Origin: Chitinophagales bacterium | GTDB lineage: Bacteria; Bacteroidota; Bacteroidia; Chitinophagales; LD1 | Length of the DNA stretch: 64,000 bases | Assembly (NCBI GenBank): GCA_016786765.1 | Contig: JAEUUZ010000003.1 | Location: 124,001 to 188,000, forward strand | Direction: 5' to 3' | Program-made: the position numbers and the translations under genes | Part shown: positions 1-8,187 of the stretch, piece by piece | Position numbering within the stretch: the stretch's first letter is position 1 | How the letters are laid out: each line of letters opens with the position of its first letter | The notes under the pieces: model-generated | Told to the model about the DNA's origin: nothing | Databases searched by the model: none | Seen by the model: the letters and a program-made list of their open reading frames with translations, nothing else

Positions 1-408
1 GGCCAAAACGAAGTTTGCAAACACCGGCCCTTTTTTTACCACAAAATCATTGTCTTTTTGGTTGTAAATCATCGTTCCAACAACATCTGCCGGTAATAAA
101 TCGGGCGTAAACTGAATACGTGAAAACTTCGCATCAATGGCTTTTGCCAACGATTTGATAGATAGCGTTTTTGCTAATCCCGGTAAACCTTCAAGCAAAA
201 TATGCCCATTGGCTAAAACGGCAAGGAGCAATTTTTCGGTCATGTTTTTTTGTCCAACCACCACTTTGCTCAATTCCATATTGAGGATATCAACGAATGC
301 ACTTTCGCGATTTATTCTGTCGTTAAGCGCTGCAATATCCACCGATTGCGAAGACCCAATAATTTCCATGTTCGAATGATTTTGCACAAAGTTATCTTTA
401 ACAAGCAT
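1..408 (-). CDS. MoxR-family AAA+ ATPase (N-terminal part, runs off window start)
   Basis: This is the first 136 codons of a MoxR-type AAA+ ATPase, a family that acts as a chaperone-like ATPase, often with VWA-domain proteins. The Walker A loop GLPGLAKT lies at residues 74-81, followed by the family's typical stretch around DLLPADVVGT. I chose the ATG at 408, preceded by AGAGG; a second ATG in frame at 369 would shorten the protein by 13 residues. The 3' end, including Walker B and sensor motifs, lies outside the window, so partner genes such as DUF58 or VWA proteins cannot be seen. The family assignment is secure; the cellular role is not. Confidence 0.9.
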   Translation of the reverse strand, partial: MLVKDNFVQNHSNMEIIGSSQSVDIAALNDRINRESAFVDILNMELSKVVVGQKNMTEKLLLAVLANGHILLEGLPGLAKTLSIKSLAKAIDAKFSRIQFTPDLLPADVVGTMIYNQKDNDFVVKKGPVFANFVLA

Positions 409-473
409 TCGCGCCTCTAAAAAAAAGTTAATGAAAGGTAAGCGGTTGTTGGGGTTAAGAACTTTTTACATAT

Positions 474-507
474 AAAAAAACCGCAGCATAATTGTTGCGG
501 TTTTTTT
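474..507 (-). terminator. Rho-independent terminator after the DUF3078 gene
   Basis: An inverted repeat with 12-nt arms (474-485 and 496-507) holds the GC core CCGCA/TGCGG and a 10-nt loop. A-runs and T-runs flank both sides, so it can work in either direction. It sits just downstream of the DUF3078 stop at 527 and before the MoxR start at 408, both on the minus strand, so it separates these two transcripts. Confidence 0.75.
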
Positions 508-526
508 GATAACGAATTTTGTATAA

Positions 527-1603
527 TTAGAATTTGTAACCAATACCTAAGTTGAAGGCTTCACGGAATTGCGTTCCACGACCTTTGTAAGCTGTACCGT
601 CACCTCTGAATTTAGGTGTAGCCACATCATGATCGTAAATCAATTGTGTTTCTAGAGAGGCTTGAAGGAATTTGTTGATTTTAAACGAAATCAGTGTAGA
701 CCAGTTTACGTCTGTATTTCCACGGTTATCGTAGTACAATTTGTCGGTCATAGAAGACGGTGCAGAACCAGCGCCATTGATAGCTTCATAATCTGCAATT
801 TCTGTAGCAACTAAAGCGTCTTTGTGATGTTTATCCAAATAGTTTTGGAATAATTCTACAGACGTTTTCAAGTTCACGTTTTTGAAGATGTCTTTTTGGA
901 AATCTGCTCTAAGAAAAGCACCAAACTCCGCTCTATAAATTTTCCCTTTTTCAACACCATAACGCGTTACGTCTACGTTGTTTGTACAGAACGTAAATTT
1001 ACCGGCAACAGGCGAAAGATAAACAGAAAAGTAGCTCACAGGTTTGTAGTTAATACCCAATGAAAGGGTTAGGTAAGCCGGAGCAGCAAATTGTGAAATT
1101 TTTGTTTTTACAGAATCGCCAGGGTATTCGTAACCGGGCGTTATTTGGCTTCTAAAGTCAACTAAACCGGCAACAAACCATTTGTTCTTTTTGTCGATAG
1201 AATAACCCGCTTTAGAAGTAAGTTGTAAGATGTCTACGTTCTTACGCACCGGAAATTTATTGTTTTTCAGGTCTCTCAACTTTCCTTGGGCAATAATACC
1301 CCACGAAACGATTAGGTCGTTATCCCAAGCCCATTTTCCTTTAGCGTATTTCACAGAAGCATTTCCGTTCAAGAGCACAGAGATAGAGTTTTGACCACCA
1401 CCCGCCCAGTTAACAAGGGCAACCTGACCGAAGTTAGCATTAACAGATCCTGCAAATTTCCAATGTTTCACCGAGTCGGTTACAACAACAGCGGCATCCT
1501 TAGGTTTTAAAGCAGCTTCTTTAATTGCTTTTTCATCGTCTTGCGCAAAAGCGGCAACACAAAGAAGAAGTAGAGTAGAAAGAGAGAGTAATCCTTTTTT
1601 CAT
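527..1603 (-). CDS. DUF3078 family secreted protein
   Basis: A 358-residue protein beginning MKKGLLSLSTLLLL with a clear signal peptide ending near AAFAQ. The body has alternating polar/aromatic strands, repeated phrases such as KWAWDNDLIVSWG, and a C-terminus ending IGYKF with a terminal aromatic, as in outer-membrane beta-barrels. This matches the DUF3078 family of Bacteroidota, whose function is unknown. A longer reading frame goes up to 1711, but the added N-terminus would bury the signal peptide, so the ATG at 1603 is preferred. It stands alone between a terminator and a divergent padR gene. An outer-membrane location is inferred. Confidence 0.82.
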   Translation of the reverse strand: MKKGLLSLSTLLLLCVAAFAQDDEKAIKEAALKPKDAAVVVTDSVKHWKFAGSVNANFGQVALVNWAGGGQNSISVLLNGNASVKYAKGKWAWDNDLIVSWGIIAQGKLRDLKNNKFPVRKNVDILQLTSKAGYSIDKKNKWFVAGLVDFRSQITPGYEYPGDSVKTKISQFAAPAYLTLSLGINYKPVSYFSVYLSPVAGKFTFCTNNVDVTRYGVEKGKIYRAEFGAFLRADFQKDIFKNVNLKTSVELFQNYLDKHHKDALVATEIADYEAINGAGSAPSSMTDKLYYDNRGNTDVNWSTLISFKINKFLQASLETQLIYDHDVATPKFRGDGTAYKGRGTQFREAFNLGIGYKF

Positions 1604-1636
1604 AAAAAGTAATTTGGTTAGAAATATTTTCCATCG

Positions 1637-1665
1637 CAAATATCGAATATTATGCCAAAAATCAA
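1637..1665 (-). promoter_or_regulatory. Candidate promoter for the DUF3078 gene
   Basis: On the minus strand GATATTTG (1637-1644) resembles the Bacteroidota -7 box TAnnTTTG with one mismatch, and a TTG (1663-1665) lies 18 nt upstream. It is about 35 nt ahead of the ATG at 1603, which also favours the shorter start. Confidence 0.4.
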
Positions 1666-1763
1666 TAATACGAGCTAGCAACAAAAAATATCTTTTCGGC
1701 AGACCCTGCAAAATTTTTTCTCATTGAAAATCAACGAATTGAGAAATTGTTTAGTACTATGTA

Positions 1764-1795
1764 TTGCAAGTTACAATGTTTTGTATATATCTTTG
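1764..1795 (+). promoter_or_regulatory. Candidate promoter for padR-pspC
   Basis: TATCTTTG (1788-1795) fits the Bacteroidota -7 consensus TAnnTTTG exactly, with a TTG at 1764-1766, 21 nt upstream. The start codon of padR follows at 1829, leaving a leader of about 25 nt. Confidence 0.55.
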
Positions 1796-1828
1796 CATTG
1801 TATTTAACAAACAATAAAAGCAAAAATC

Positions 1829-2161
1829 ATGGATATAGAAAACAGTAAAGCTCAGATGCGCAAAGGCGTGTTAGAGTTTTGTATTCTTTCTGTGCTATCG
1901 CAAGGCGAAAAATATCCCAGCGATATCTTGGAAGAATTAAAAAGCGCAAAACTTTTGGTGGTAGAAGGAACATTGTATCCTTTGCTTACCCGACTAAAAA
2001 ATGAAGGGCTATTAAATTACCGATGGGTAGAATCGAGTTCAGGTCCGCCACGAAAATATTTTACGCTCACCAATGATGGGGTAGCCTTTTTAAAAGAACT
2101 TACCGGAGCATACAAAGAACTCAGCGATTCGGTACAAACATTAATCAACCAAAACCTATAA
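1829..2161 (+). CDS. PadR family transcriptional regulator
   Basis: A 110-residue winged-helix repressor of the short PadR class. The pattern YPSDILEELK, then VVEGTLYPLLTRLKNEGLL and the wing GPPRKYFTLT is diagnostic of PadR. It lacks the long C-terminal dimerisation helices of larger PadR proteins. The stop lies 10 nt before the start of a PspC-domain membrane protein, an arrangement frequent in Bacteroidota, so the two are probably one transcript with PadR controlling its own operon. The inducer is unknown; other PadR proteins sense phenolics, antimicrobials or envelope stress. Confidence 0.93.
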   Translation: MDIENSKAQMRKGVLEFCILSVLSQGEKYPSDILEELKSAKLLVVEGTLYPLLTRLKNEGLLNYRWVESSSGPPRKYFTLTNDGVAFLKELTGAYKELSDSVQTLINQNL

Positions 2162-2171
2162 ATCAACGAAT

Positions 2172-3923
2172 ATGAAAAAGACAATCAACATACACATAGG
2201 CGGAATGCCATTTATTATTGATGAAGAAGCGTATGCTATACTTCATAACTATATCGAAAAACTGAAAAGCCGTTTCTCTAATGAAAACGAGCGTAACGAA
2301 ATTATTACCGATATAGAAGCCCGTATTGCAGAAGTGTTTGCAAAACGATTAGACAAAACACGTCAGGTGGTAAACGAAGAAGATGTTGCCTTTATTATTG
2401 AACAGTTGGGCAAACCGGAAGATATTGCCGGAGAAGAAACGCAGAACCAGGGAAATAGCCAAGACTCAACAAGCAACAACAACGGTTCATATACTTCATA
2501 CAGACAATATACACAGCCGGGCACTAAGAAGCTGTTCCGCGATGGAGAAAACAAAGTAGCCGGTGGGGTGATTAGTGGATTATGTCAATATTTTGGAATT
2601 ACGGATCCAATTTGGGCAAGACTTATTTTTGTGCTTTCGTTTTTTGCCGGATTCGGAACACCGGTGTTTGTGTATTTGGTGTTTTGGTTGGTAATACCGG
2701 AAGCGGTGACCACTGCCGATAAACTGCAAATGAAAGGGGAGCCCGTTACGCTCGAAAACATTGAGAAAGAAGTGCGCGACACTGTTGGTAGAGCAACAGA
2801 TGCCTTTAATCGACCAATAAACGATTCCAATATTGTTGGTAAGCTTGGAACCGTATTGTTGTTAATTGCGAAAGGCTTTTTGAAAGTAGTTTCAGTATTT
2901 GTTTTCTTAGGTTGTTTGTTGGCGCTCATCATATTTTTATCGGCCATGTTTGGCGTATCGTTTTTGGGAATGAAAGATTTAGCGCCAATTACGGAGCTAG
3001 TTTTAGATAATCGAATGACGTTCTTTGTCGGATTTATTGGTCTGTTCCTAACCGTTGGAATTCCCATCTTTTTAATCATGTATGCCTGTGGTCGTTTTAT
3101 TTCTTCCAGCAGAGTGCCCGTGAACAAAAACTATTTTTTACCGGTGTTGATTTTATGGGCTTTCGGTGTTGCCATGTTTTCTTATGTAGAATTTAAAGTA
3201 GAAAGAAACTTTAAAGTAGAAGAAACACGAAGAGAACAAGCACAGCTTATTCAACCACAAAACGATACCCTTGCTATTGGTTCGTATCGTGATACCACCA
3301 ACCTAAAATTTGATTTCGATCATAATGTTGACGAAGAAGATGCTATGGGTATAATCATGAACAAAGATTTTCTTAAAACTGAAAACGGGTACATTGTGGG
3401 CGAATCGGAATTGGAGTTGGCAGCATCACAAGACAGTTTTTTTCATCTAGAAAAAATCTTATCTGCAGCAGGAAGAAATAAAATGGATGCCAACAAAACC
3501 ATTGATATGATGAACACGCGTCACAAACAAGACGGTAACCAATTAATGTTGAACGCTTGGGTAGAAATTTTTAAAAACGCTAAGTTTAGGAAGCAAGACC
3601 AACGAAACAGAGTATATATACCAGAAGGAAAGTTTGTGAAAATCGATAGCAGAAACCAAATTGATGTAGAGATAGATGGCGATGAAGATTTCGATTCTGA
3701 CGATTCGAAAGGAAAAATATTCACTTCAAAAAACGGAAAAGTAGTTTGTGTGAACTGTTTAAAAGAAAAAGAACAACCTGTTGCTGAAGAAGAAGAAGAA
3801 AATGAAGACGAAGCGACTCAAGTAATCATTAACAAAGACAGCATTCATATTGAAGGGAAAGACGACAAAAAAAATGTACACATTCATGTTGGAAAGAATG
3901 GAGTAGACATTTCAACAAAATAG
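2172..3923 (+). CDS. PspC domain-containing membrane protein
   Basis: A 583-residue inner-membrane protein. Residues 1-90 form a soluble helical region rich in charged residues (YIEKLKSRF, ITDIEARIAEVF). Residues 119-178 are a PspC domain, starting KLFRDGENKVAGGV and ending in a membrane segment. Further hydrophobic segments follow at roughly 225-260, 280-305 and 325-340. The last 240 residues are soluble, with an acidic run of Glu near 540. PspC proteins take part in envelope stress responses, but no other phage-shock gene is nearby. The N-terminal region and acidic tail are typical of Bacteroidota versions coupled to PadR. Its exact signal is unknown. Confidence 0.88.
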   Translation: MKKTINIHIGGMPFIIDEEAYAILHNYIEKLKSRFSNENERNEIITDIEARIAEVFAKRLDKTRQVVNEEDVAFIIEQLGKPEDIAGEETQNQGNSQDSTSNNNGSYTSYRQYTQPGTKKLFRDGENKVAGGVISGLCQYFGITDPIWARLIFVLSFFAGFGTPVFVYLVFWLVIPEAVTTADKLQMKGEPVTLENIEKEVRDTVGRATDAFNRPINDSNIVGKLGTVLLLIAKGFLKVVSVFVFLGCLLALIIFLSAMFGVSFLGMKDLAPITELVLDNRMTFFVGFIGLFLTVGIPIFLIMYACGRFISSSRVPVNKNYFLPVLILWAFGVAMFSYVEFKVERNFKVEETRREQAQLIQPQNDTLAIGSYRDTTNLKFDFDHNVDEEDAMGIIMNKDFLKTENGYIVGESELELAASQDSFFHLEKILSAAGRNKMDANKTIDMMNTRHKQDGNQLMLNAWVEIFKNAKFRKQDQRNRVYIPEGKFVKIDSRNQIDVEIDGDEDFDSDDSKGKIFTSKNGKVVCVNCLKEKEQPVAEEEEENEDEATQVIINKDSIHIEGKDDKKNVHIHVGKNGVDISTK

Positions 3924-3937
3924 AAAGCAAAAATAAT

Positions 3938-3978
3938 AGGAACAAAAACGCAAAACAAAAAGCGGTTTTTGTTCCTTT
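3938..3978 (+). terminator. Rho-independent terminator after pspC
   Basis: Arms 3938-3951 and 3962-3976 pair over about 14 bp with one bulged G (AGGAACAAAAACGC against GCGGTTTTTGTTCCT), with a 10-nt A-rich loop. It begins 15 nt after the PspC stop and ends before the next gene's start at 4015. Confidence 0.65.
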
Positions 3979-4014
3979 GTATCGACCCACAAAGGACTCT
4001 CTAAAAAATTGAAA

Positions 4015-6426
4015 ATGAGAAAATTATTACCCCTAGTTATTTTTTTAATTGCTCTACAGGCCAAGGCTGAAGTGCCGGGAATTCATACTATTACCGGTGT
4101 TGTGCTCGATTCATTAACCGGAAAAGGCTTGGATTATGTGATTGTTGCCTTAAAGGATAATGAGAATGCAAAAGTTGTTGCCTCTGCGTTTACAGAAGCC
4201 GATGGAACATTCACACTCAATCAGTTAAAACAGGGAGAGTATTGGTTGAATATTGCCTATGTTGGCTATGTTTCCCACCGGCAAAAGATTTCGTTGAGTA
4301 AGAATCTGAAATTAGACCCTATAAAGCTTTCACAAAGCACAACACAGCTGAATCAAGTAGAAATTGTAGCCGAGCGAAATTTAATACAGAAGGAAGCCGG
4401 CAAAACAACGTACAACGTTTCAAAATCTTCTATAAATGTAGGTGGCACGTTAGAGGATGTGGTCCGGAATTTACCCAACCTCACAGTTGATCAAAAGGGA
4501 AATATCTCAATTTCGGGAAATAAGAGCGTTTCTGTTTGGTTAGATGGAAAACCAAGTACTATGGCGGAGGTAGATTTAGCCGCTTTTTTGAAATCTATAC
4601 CGGCTTCAGCCATTGAAAATATTGAGGTCATTACGAATCCTTCCTCCAAGTACGATGCTGCAGGCTCGGGCGGAATTATTCACGTTCACCTGAAAAAGGA
4701 TAAGCGCGATGGGTTGAACGGAAACGTTTCAGCCGGCTATGGTTTTCTGTTTCGCGACAATTTAAGTGGCTCCGTGAATTACAGAACCGGAAAGTGGAAC
4801 TTTTTTGGAAGCTATGGTTTTCAGCGCGATTACGACCCACATCGATATGACGAGGATAGAACAGTGAAAACGGCCGATACAACCTATTACTATAGTATGC
4901 GCAATACCGGTACCGGCAAATCTTATGGAAACACAGGAAAAATAGGCGTAGATTTTATTCCAAGTAATGCTACAACCCTTTCCTACACATTTAATGTAAA
5001 CCAGCGAACAGCAAGTGCTACAGGAACAACCAATGGGCAGAGCTATAATATGCTTAAAGAACCGGACCTTACGTTCAAAACATTAAACCGCGATGAAAAT
5101 CCATCATTAACCATATCCAACGACATAACGGTGCGATCAGATTTAGATACAAATGGCAAGGCCATCAACATTGGCTTAACGCATACTTGGGTGAGTAATC
5201 AATCGAACTCGGGGCTTCAAACAAGAGCCTTTGATCATGCCGCTAACGAACTCACAGCTATGGGTCTTGACCGGAAAACACCATCGAAAAGCGATATTCA
5301 TAATGTTATTTTCCAGTTCGACTTTTCCATGCCTACATCGTTTGGTTCGAAGCTGGAAACAGGTTTGAAAAACGAAACTACGCTCAACAGAAATCAATAC
5401 GAAGTTTTCGACTTAAAAAACGGTTCGTATGTACGCGAAGAGCAATTGAGTAATAACTTTCAATACCTCGAAAACATTAGCGCATATTATGTGATGCTTT
5501 CGGGACCTATCAAAAACTGGTTGGAATATTCAGCCGGATTACGAATGGAACATACGTTTATTAATAGCAACACGTCTAATGTTAATCGCAATTATTTGAG
5601 TTTATTTCCGAATGTAGGATTAACGGCACATCCAAGCGAAGAGCAAAGTGTAGGTGTGGCATATAGTCGAAGAGTGCAACGGCCCGATTTTAGCCAAATC
5701 AATAACGTGATTTTTTACAGCGATCCCTATACTTCATGGCAAGGCAACCCGAATCTTCGTCCTGCGTTTAGCGACATTGTTTCGTTCAATTATTCCATTA
5801 TGAAAAAGAAATGGATGATTAGTTTGGATGCGGAGGGCATTATCAGTAACGATATGTTTTCGGAAGGAACAAAGTTAGATGCAGAAGGCATTACGCGCTC
5901 GGGTGTTTACAACGGCTCAGATGCTATCTTTGCGAATGTGTCGCTGTACACAAAATACGATCCAACGAAATGGTGGTCAATTCAAATGAGTAATGCCTAT
6001 AACTACCAAAACTACAGCGCAAAAAGCGGAATCAACAACGGAAAAAAAATCGGACACCAATATTCCCTTTGGTTGAATACAACCTTTAAGTTTTGGAAAA
6101 CAGCTTCTTTAGAAATCGGAGGTTGGATGAATACAGGAGGTGTATTTGCGCAAGGACGTGGTTTTCCGGCCGGTATGCTGAATGTGGGTTTGAAAAAAAC
6201 GTTCTTGAAAAACAAGTTGAGCGTTACGGTTTCAGGAAAAAATTTGCTGAACACGATGAACTTCAGATGGACAGTTGAAAACGACCCGTTGAATACCTCC
6301 GGCAGATGGCAAGTGTTGAACCGAACGGTTTTTGTGGCGCTATCATATACGTTTGGTTCATCCAAAAAATATGAGCGAAAAGAGAGCGAAGGGAACAGCC
6401 GTTTGAGCGGAGGAGGAAAACGATAG
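4015..6426 (+). CDS. Outer-membrane beta-barrel receptor (TonB-dependent receptor-like, OMP_b-brl_3 type)
   Basis: An 803-residue outer-membrane protein. After a signal peptide (MRKLLPLVIFLIALQAKA) comes a carboxypeptidase-regulatory-like domain (about 25-110, ITGVVLDSLTGKGL), then a plug-like domain (about 115-225, with GGTLEDVVRNLPNL and DAAGSGGIIHVHLKKD), and a long beta-barrel ending LSYTFGSSK. This is the Bacteroidota family often named outer membrane beta-barrel protein; the ligand is unknown. No SusD-like partner is adjacent, so it is not a Sus-type pair. The ATG at 4015 is chosen over an in-frame TTG six bases upstream. The very C-terminus is a basic tail (KKYERKE...GGGKR) beyond the last strand. 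Confidence 0.87.
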   Translation: MRKLLPLVIFLIALQAKAEVPGIHTITGVVLDSLTGKGLDYVIVALKDNENAKVVASAFTEADGTFTLNQLKQGEYWLNIAYVGYVSHRQKISLSKNLKLDPIKLSQSTTQLNQVEIVAERNLIQKEAGKTTYNVSKSSINVGGTLEDVVRNLPNLTVDQKGNISISGNKSVSVWLDGKPSTMAEVDLAAFLKSIPASAIENIEVITNPSSKYDAAGSGGIIHVHLKKDKRDGLNGNVSAGYGFLFRDNLSGSVNYRTGKWNFFGSYGFQRDYDPHRYDEDRTVKTADTTYYYSMRNTGTGKSYGNTGKIGVDFIPSNATTLSYTFNVNQRTASATGTTNGQSYNMLKEPDLTFKTLNRDENPSLTISNDITVRSDLDTNGKAINIGLTHTWVSNQSNSGLQTRAFDHAANELTAMGLDRKTPSKSDIHNVIFQFDFSMPTSFGSKLETGLKNETTLNRNQYEVFDLKNGSYVREEQLSNNFQYLENISAYYVMLSGPIKNWLEYSAGLRMEHTFINSNTSNVNRNYLSLFPNVGLTAHPSEEQSVGVAYSRRVQRPDFSQINNVIFYSDPYTSWQGNPNLRPAFSDIVSFNYSIMKKKWMISLDAEGIISNDMFSEGTKLDAEGITRSGVYNGSDAIFANVSLYTKYDPTKWWSIQMSNAYNYQNYSAKSGINNGKKIGHQYSLWLNTTFKFWKTASLEIGGWMNTGGVFAQGRGFPAGMLNVGLKKTFLKNKLSVTVSGKNLLNTMNFRWTVENDPLNTSGRWQVLNRTVFVALSYTFGSSKKYERKESEGNSRLSGGGKR

Positions 6427-6442
6427 GCGATTATCGATTTTC
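6416..6442. terminator. Candidate bidirectional terminator between convergent genes
   Basis: CGATA (6421-6425) pairs with TATCG (6432-6436) and flanking A4/T4 runs extend the stem past one bulged base. The hairpin overlaps the stop codons of the convergent receptor (6426) and LysM (6431) genes, so it could end both transcripts. Confidence 0.4.
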
Positions 6443-7075
6443 GTTCATGAACAACAATTCGTTGTCGTACTTTTCTTTGATTATCGTTGACAGAATAACA
6501 TCTTCTTTGTTTATCTGCTGAACCGATGCCGATGGGCCACTTTCTATAGGCAACCAATACTCTTTTACAAAGATAATGTCGCCAGGTTTTAAGTGGTCAA
6601 TTTTGCTTTTGTTGAGCGCAATTAAATCTGCCGCAGTAACTTGTTCTTCTTCTGCAATCGATTCAATGGTTTCGCCATTGCGCACAATGTGGGTAGAGAA
6701 CTTAGCGTATTTTTCTTGATGATTTATTGTTTTTGTTGGCGCAATTGGTGTTGCTCCGGAAGATGCTGTTGCGGGGCTTGTTGAATAATTGCTGGGTTTT
6801 GGCGCAGTTTGAATCGGAGGTGCAGCGTTTACATCTGTTCCTTTCACTTCAACCGTGGGTACTTTAACGATATTACCTGTTTTCAGATGAAAATCGGGTG
6901 CATATTGCGGGTTGTTTTTCATTAACACCTGTGGGCTTACATGGTATAATCGTCCGATAGCGTATAGCGTTTGGTTAGGTTCAACTTTGTGTGCAATAAC
7001 AGAAGTTACACTGGGTGTTTGTGCAAATGTGCAAATCCCAAAGAAGAGGAGACTAAACGTAAAATACAGTTTCAC
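6431..7075 (-). CDS. Secreted protein with two LysM domains
   Basis: A 214-residue protein with a signal peptide (VKLYFTFSLLFFGICTFAQ) and two LysM repeats: residues about 28-73 (HKVEPNQTLYAIGRLYHVSP) and 128-172 (HIVRNGETIESIAEEEQV), joined by a Pro/Thr/Ala-rich linker. LysM domains bind GlcNAc polymers such as peptidoglycan. No catalytic domain is present, so it may be a peptidoglycan-binding adaptor. The start is a GTG, directly followed by the signal peptide. The gene is divergent from paaA, and a 9-bp inverted repeat lies just upstream of this start. Confidence 0.85.
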   Translation of the reverse strand: MKLYFTFSLLFFGICTFAQTPSVTSVIAHKVEPNQTLYAIGRLYHVSPQVLMKNNPQYAPDFHLKTGNIVKVPTVEVKGTDVNAAPPIQTAPKPSNYSTSPATASSGATPIAPTKTINHQEKYAKFSTHIVRNGETIESIAEEEQVTAADLIALNKSKIDHLKPGDIIFVKEYWLPIESGPSASVQQINKEDVILSTIIKEKYDNELLFMNENR

Positions 7076-7083
7076 ATATCAGA

Positions 7084-7114
7084 TTTAGAACAATATGTAC
7101 GATTATGTTCTAAA
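7084..7114. promoter_or_regulatory. Perfect 9-bp inverted repeat in the LysM/paaA divergent region
   Basis: TTTAGAACA at 7084-7092 is the exact reverse complement of TGTTCTAAA at 7106-7114, separated by 13 nt. It lies 9-39 nt upstream of the LysM start and about 30 nt upstream of the predicted paaA promoter. The shape suits either a dimeric-repressor operator or a 5' leader hairpin; the sequence cannot decide between them. Confidence 0.4.
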
Positions 7115-7142
7115 AAGGTTGCAATAGCTCTGCAATAAACAC

Positions 7143-7172
7143 TTGCATAGTAATTACAATTCATTAGATTTG
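7143..7172 (+). promoter_or_regulatory. Predicted promoter of paaA
   Basis: TTG (7143-7145), a 19-nt spacer and TAGATTTG (7165-7172) match the Bacteroidota sigma-A consensus exactly. The paaA ATG at 7194 follows after about 20 nt. Confidence 0.6.
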
Positions 7173-7193
7173 AGTAAGCGATAAACGAAAACT

Positions 7194-8183
7194 ATGTACG
7201 GAAATTCATATGTATCACCCGAAGAGGCATCAAGATTTAATGCGGCAACCGAAGATCCTGAAAAGCTAGCCGTATTCGAGGCCCGTATTGCGAAAGGTGA
7301 AAAAATTGAGCCCACGGATTGGATGCCCACCGAATATCGAAAGCAATTAACGCGAATGATAGAACAGCATGCCCATAGCGAAATTGTGGGTGCTTTACCG
7401 GAAGGAACGTGGATTACGAGAGCGCCCAACTTCAGACGCAAGTTAGCGCTAATTGCTAAAGTTCAAGATGAAATTGGCCACGGACAAATGTTGTACAGTG
7501 CTTGTGAAACATTAGGGAAAACCCGAGAGGAAATGATGGCTGATTTAATTAGCGGCAAATCGAAATACAGTAATGTATTCAATTATCCTGCACCAACATG
7601 GGCCGATGTTGCCGTAATTGGCTTTCTGGTAGATGGGGCGGCAATCGTAAATCAAGTGATTAACGCAAAAGGTTCGTATGGTCCGTATTGCAGAGCATTA
7701 GAACGAATTTGTTACGAGGAGAGTTTTCACTTAAAACAAGGACACGATTCGGTGGTATACTTGGCTACGGGAACACAGAAGCAACGTGAAATGCTACAAG
7801 CCGCTATTAATCGATGGTACAGACCGTTGTTGCATTTTTTCGGTCCGCCCGATAAAACATCGGAGCATAGTGAGAAGCTAATGCGATGGAAAGTGAAACT
7901 TGCCTCAAACGATGATATGCGCAATCAGTTTTTGGATCAATATGTACCTAAAATTTTGGAGTTAGGCTTAACCTTCCCGGATCCGAATCTCAAAAAGAAT
8001 GAAGAAACAGGCGTTTGGAGTTTCAGCGATCCGGATTGGGACGAATTTAAACGCGTTATCAATGGCGATGGGCCTTGCAATGCCGAGCGCTTGGAGGTGC
8101 GTAAATACGCAGAGTTAGCCGGCCGTTGGGTGCGTGCTGCCTTGGCACAAAAAACAGATCATTACGTAGTTCCGTTAGCGTAA
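7194..8183 (+). CDS. paaA: 1,2-phenylacetyl-CoA epoxidase subunit PaaA
   Basis: A 329-residue catalytic di-iron subunit of the ring-1,2-phenylacetyl-CoA epoxidase. The ferritin-like ligand regions are visible: [30 protein letters not shown] and [13 protein letters not shown], all typical of PaaA. The length equals that of known PaaA (about 310-330). PaaA needs the structural subunit PaaC, PaaB, and the reductase PaaE to oxidise phenylacetyl-CoA. Here none of them is adjacent: the neighbours are a divergent LysM gene and a convergent serine hydrolase. A paaB gene lies alone 17 kb away at 25054. It has its own good promoter. Strong family call; assembly with partners encoded elsewhere is inferred. 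Confidence 0.95.
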   Translation: MYGNSYVSPEEASRFNAATEDPEKLAVFEARIAKGEKIEPTDWMPTEYRKQLTRMIEQHAHSEIVGALPEGTWITRAPNFRRKLALIAKVQDEIGHGQMLYSACETLGKTREEMMADLISGKSKYSNVFNYPAPTWADVAVIGFLVDGAAIVNQVINAKGSYGPYCRALERICYEESFHLKQGHDSVVYLATGTQKQREMLQAAINRWYRPLLHFFGPPDKTSEHSEKLMRWKVKLASNDDMRNQFLDQYVPKILELGLTFPDPNLKKNEETGVWSFSDPDWDEFKRVINGDGPCNAERLEVRKYAELAGRWVRAALAQKTDHYVVPLA

Positions 8184-8187
8184 CAAT

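Noticed and set aside
2585-3127. Long open frame antisense to the PspC gene
   Set aside because: It lies entirely within a well-supported gene, has no family likeness and reflects codon bias of the sense strand.
6012-6557. 181-codon frame antisense to the receptor end
   Set aside because: It covers the barrel end and the LysM gene end of two convincing genes; composition is not protein-like.
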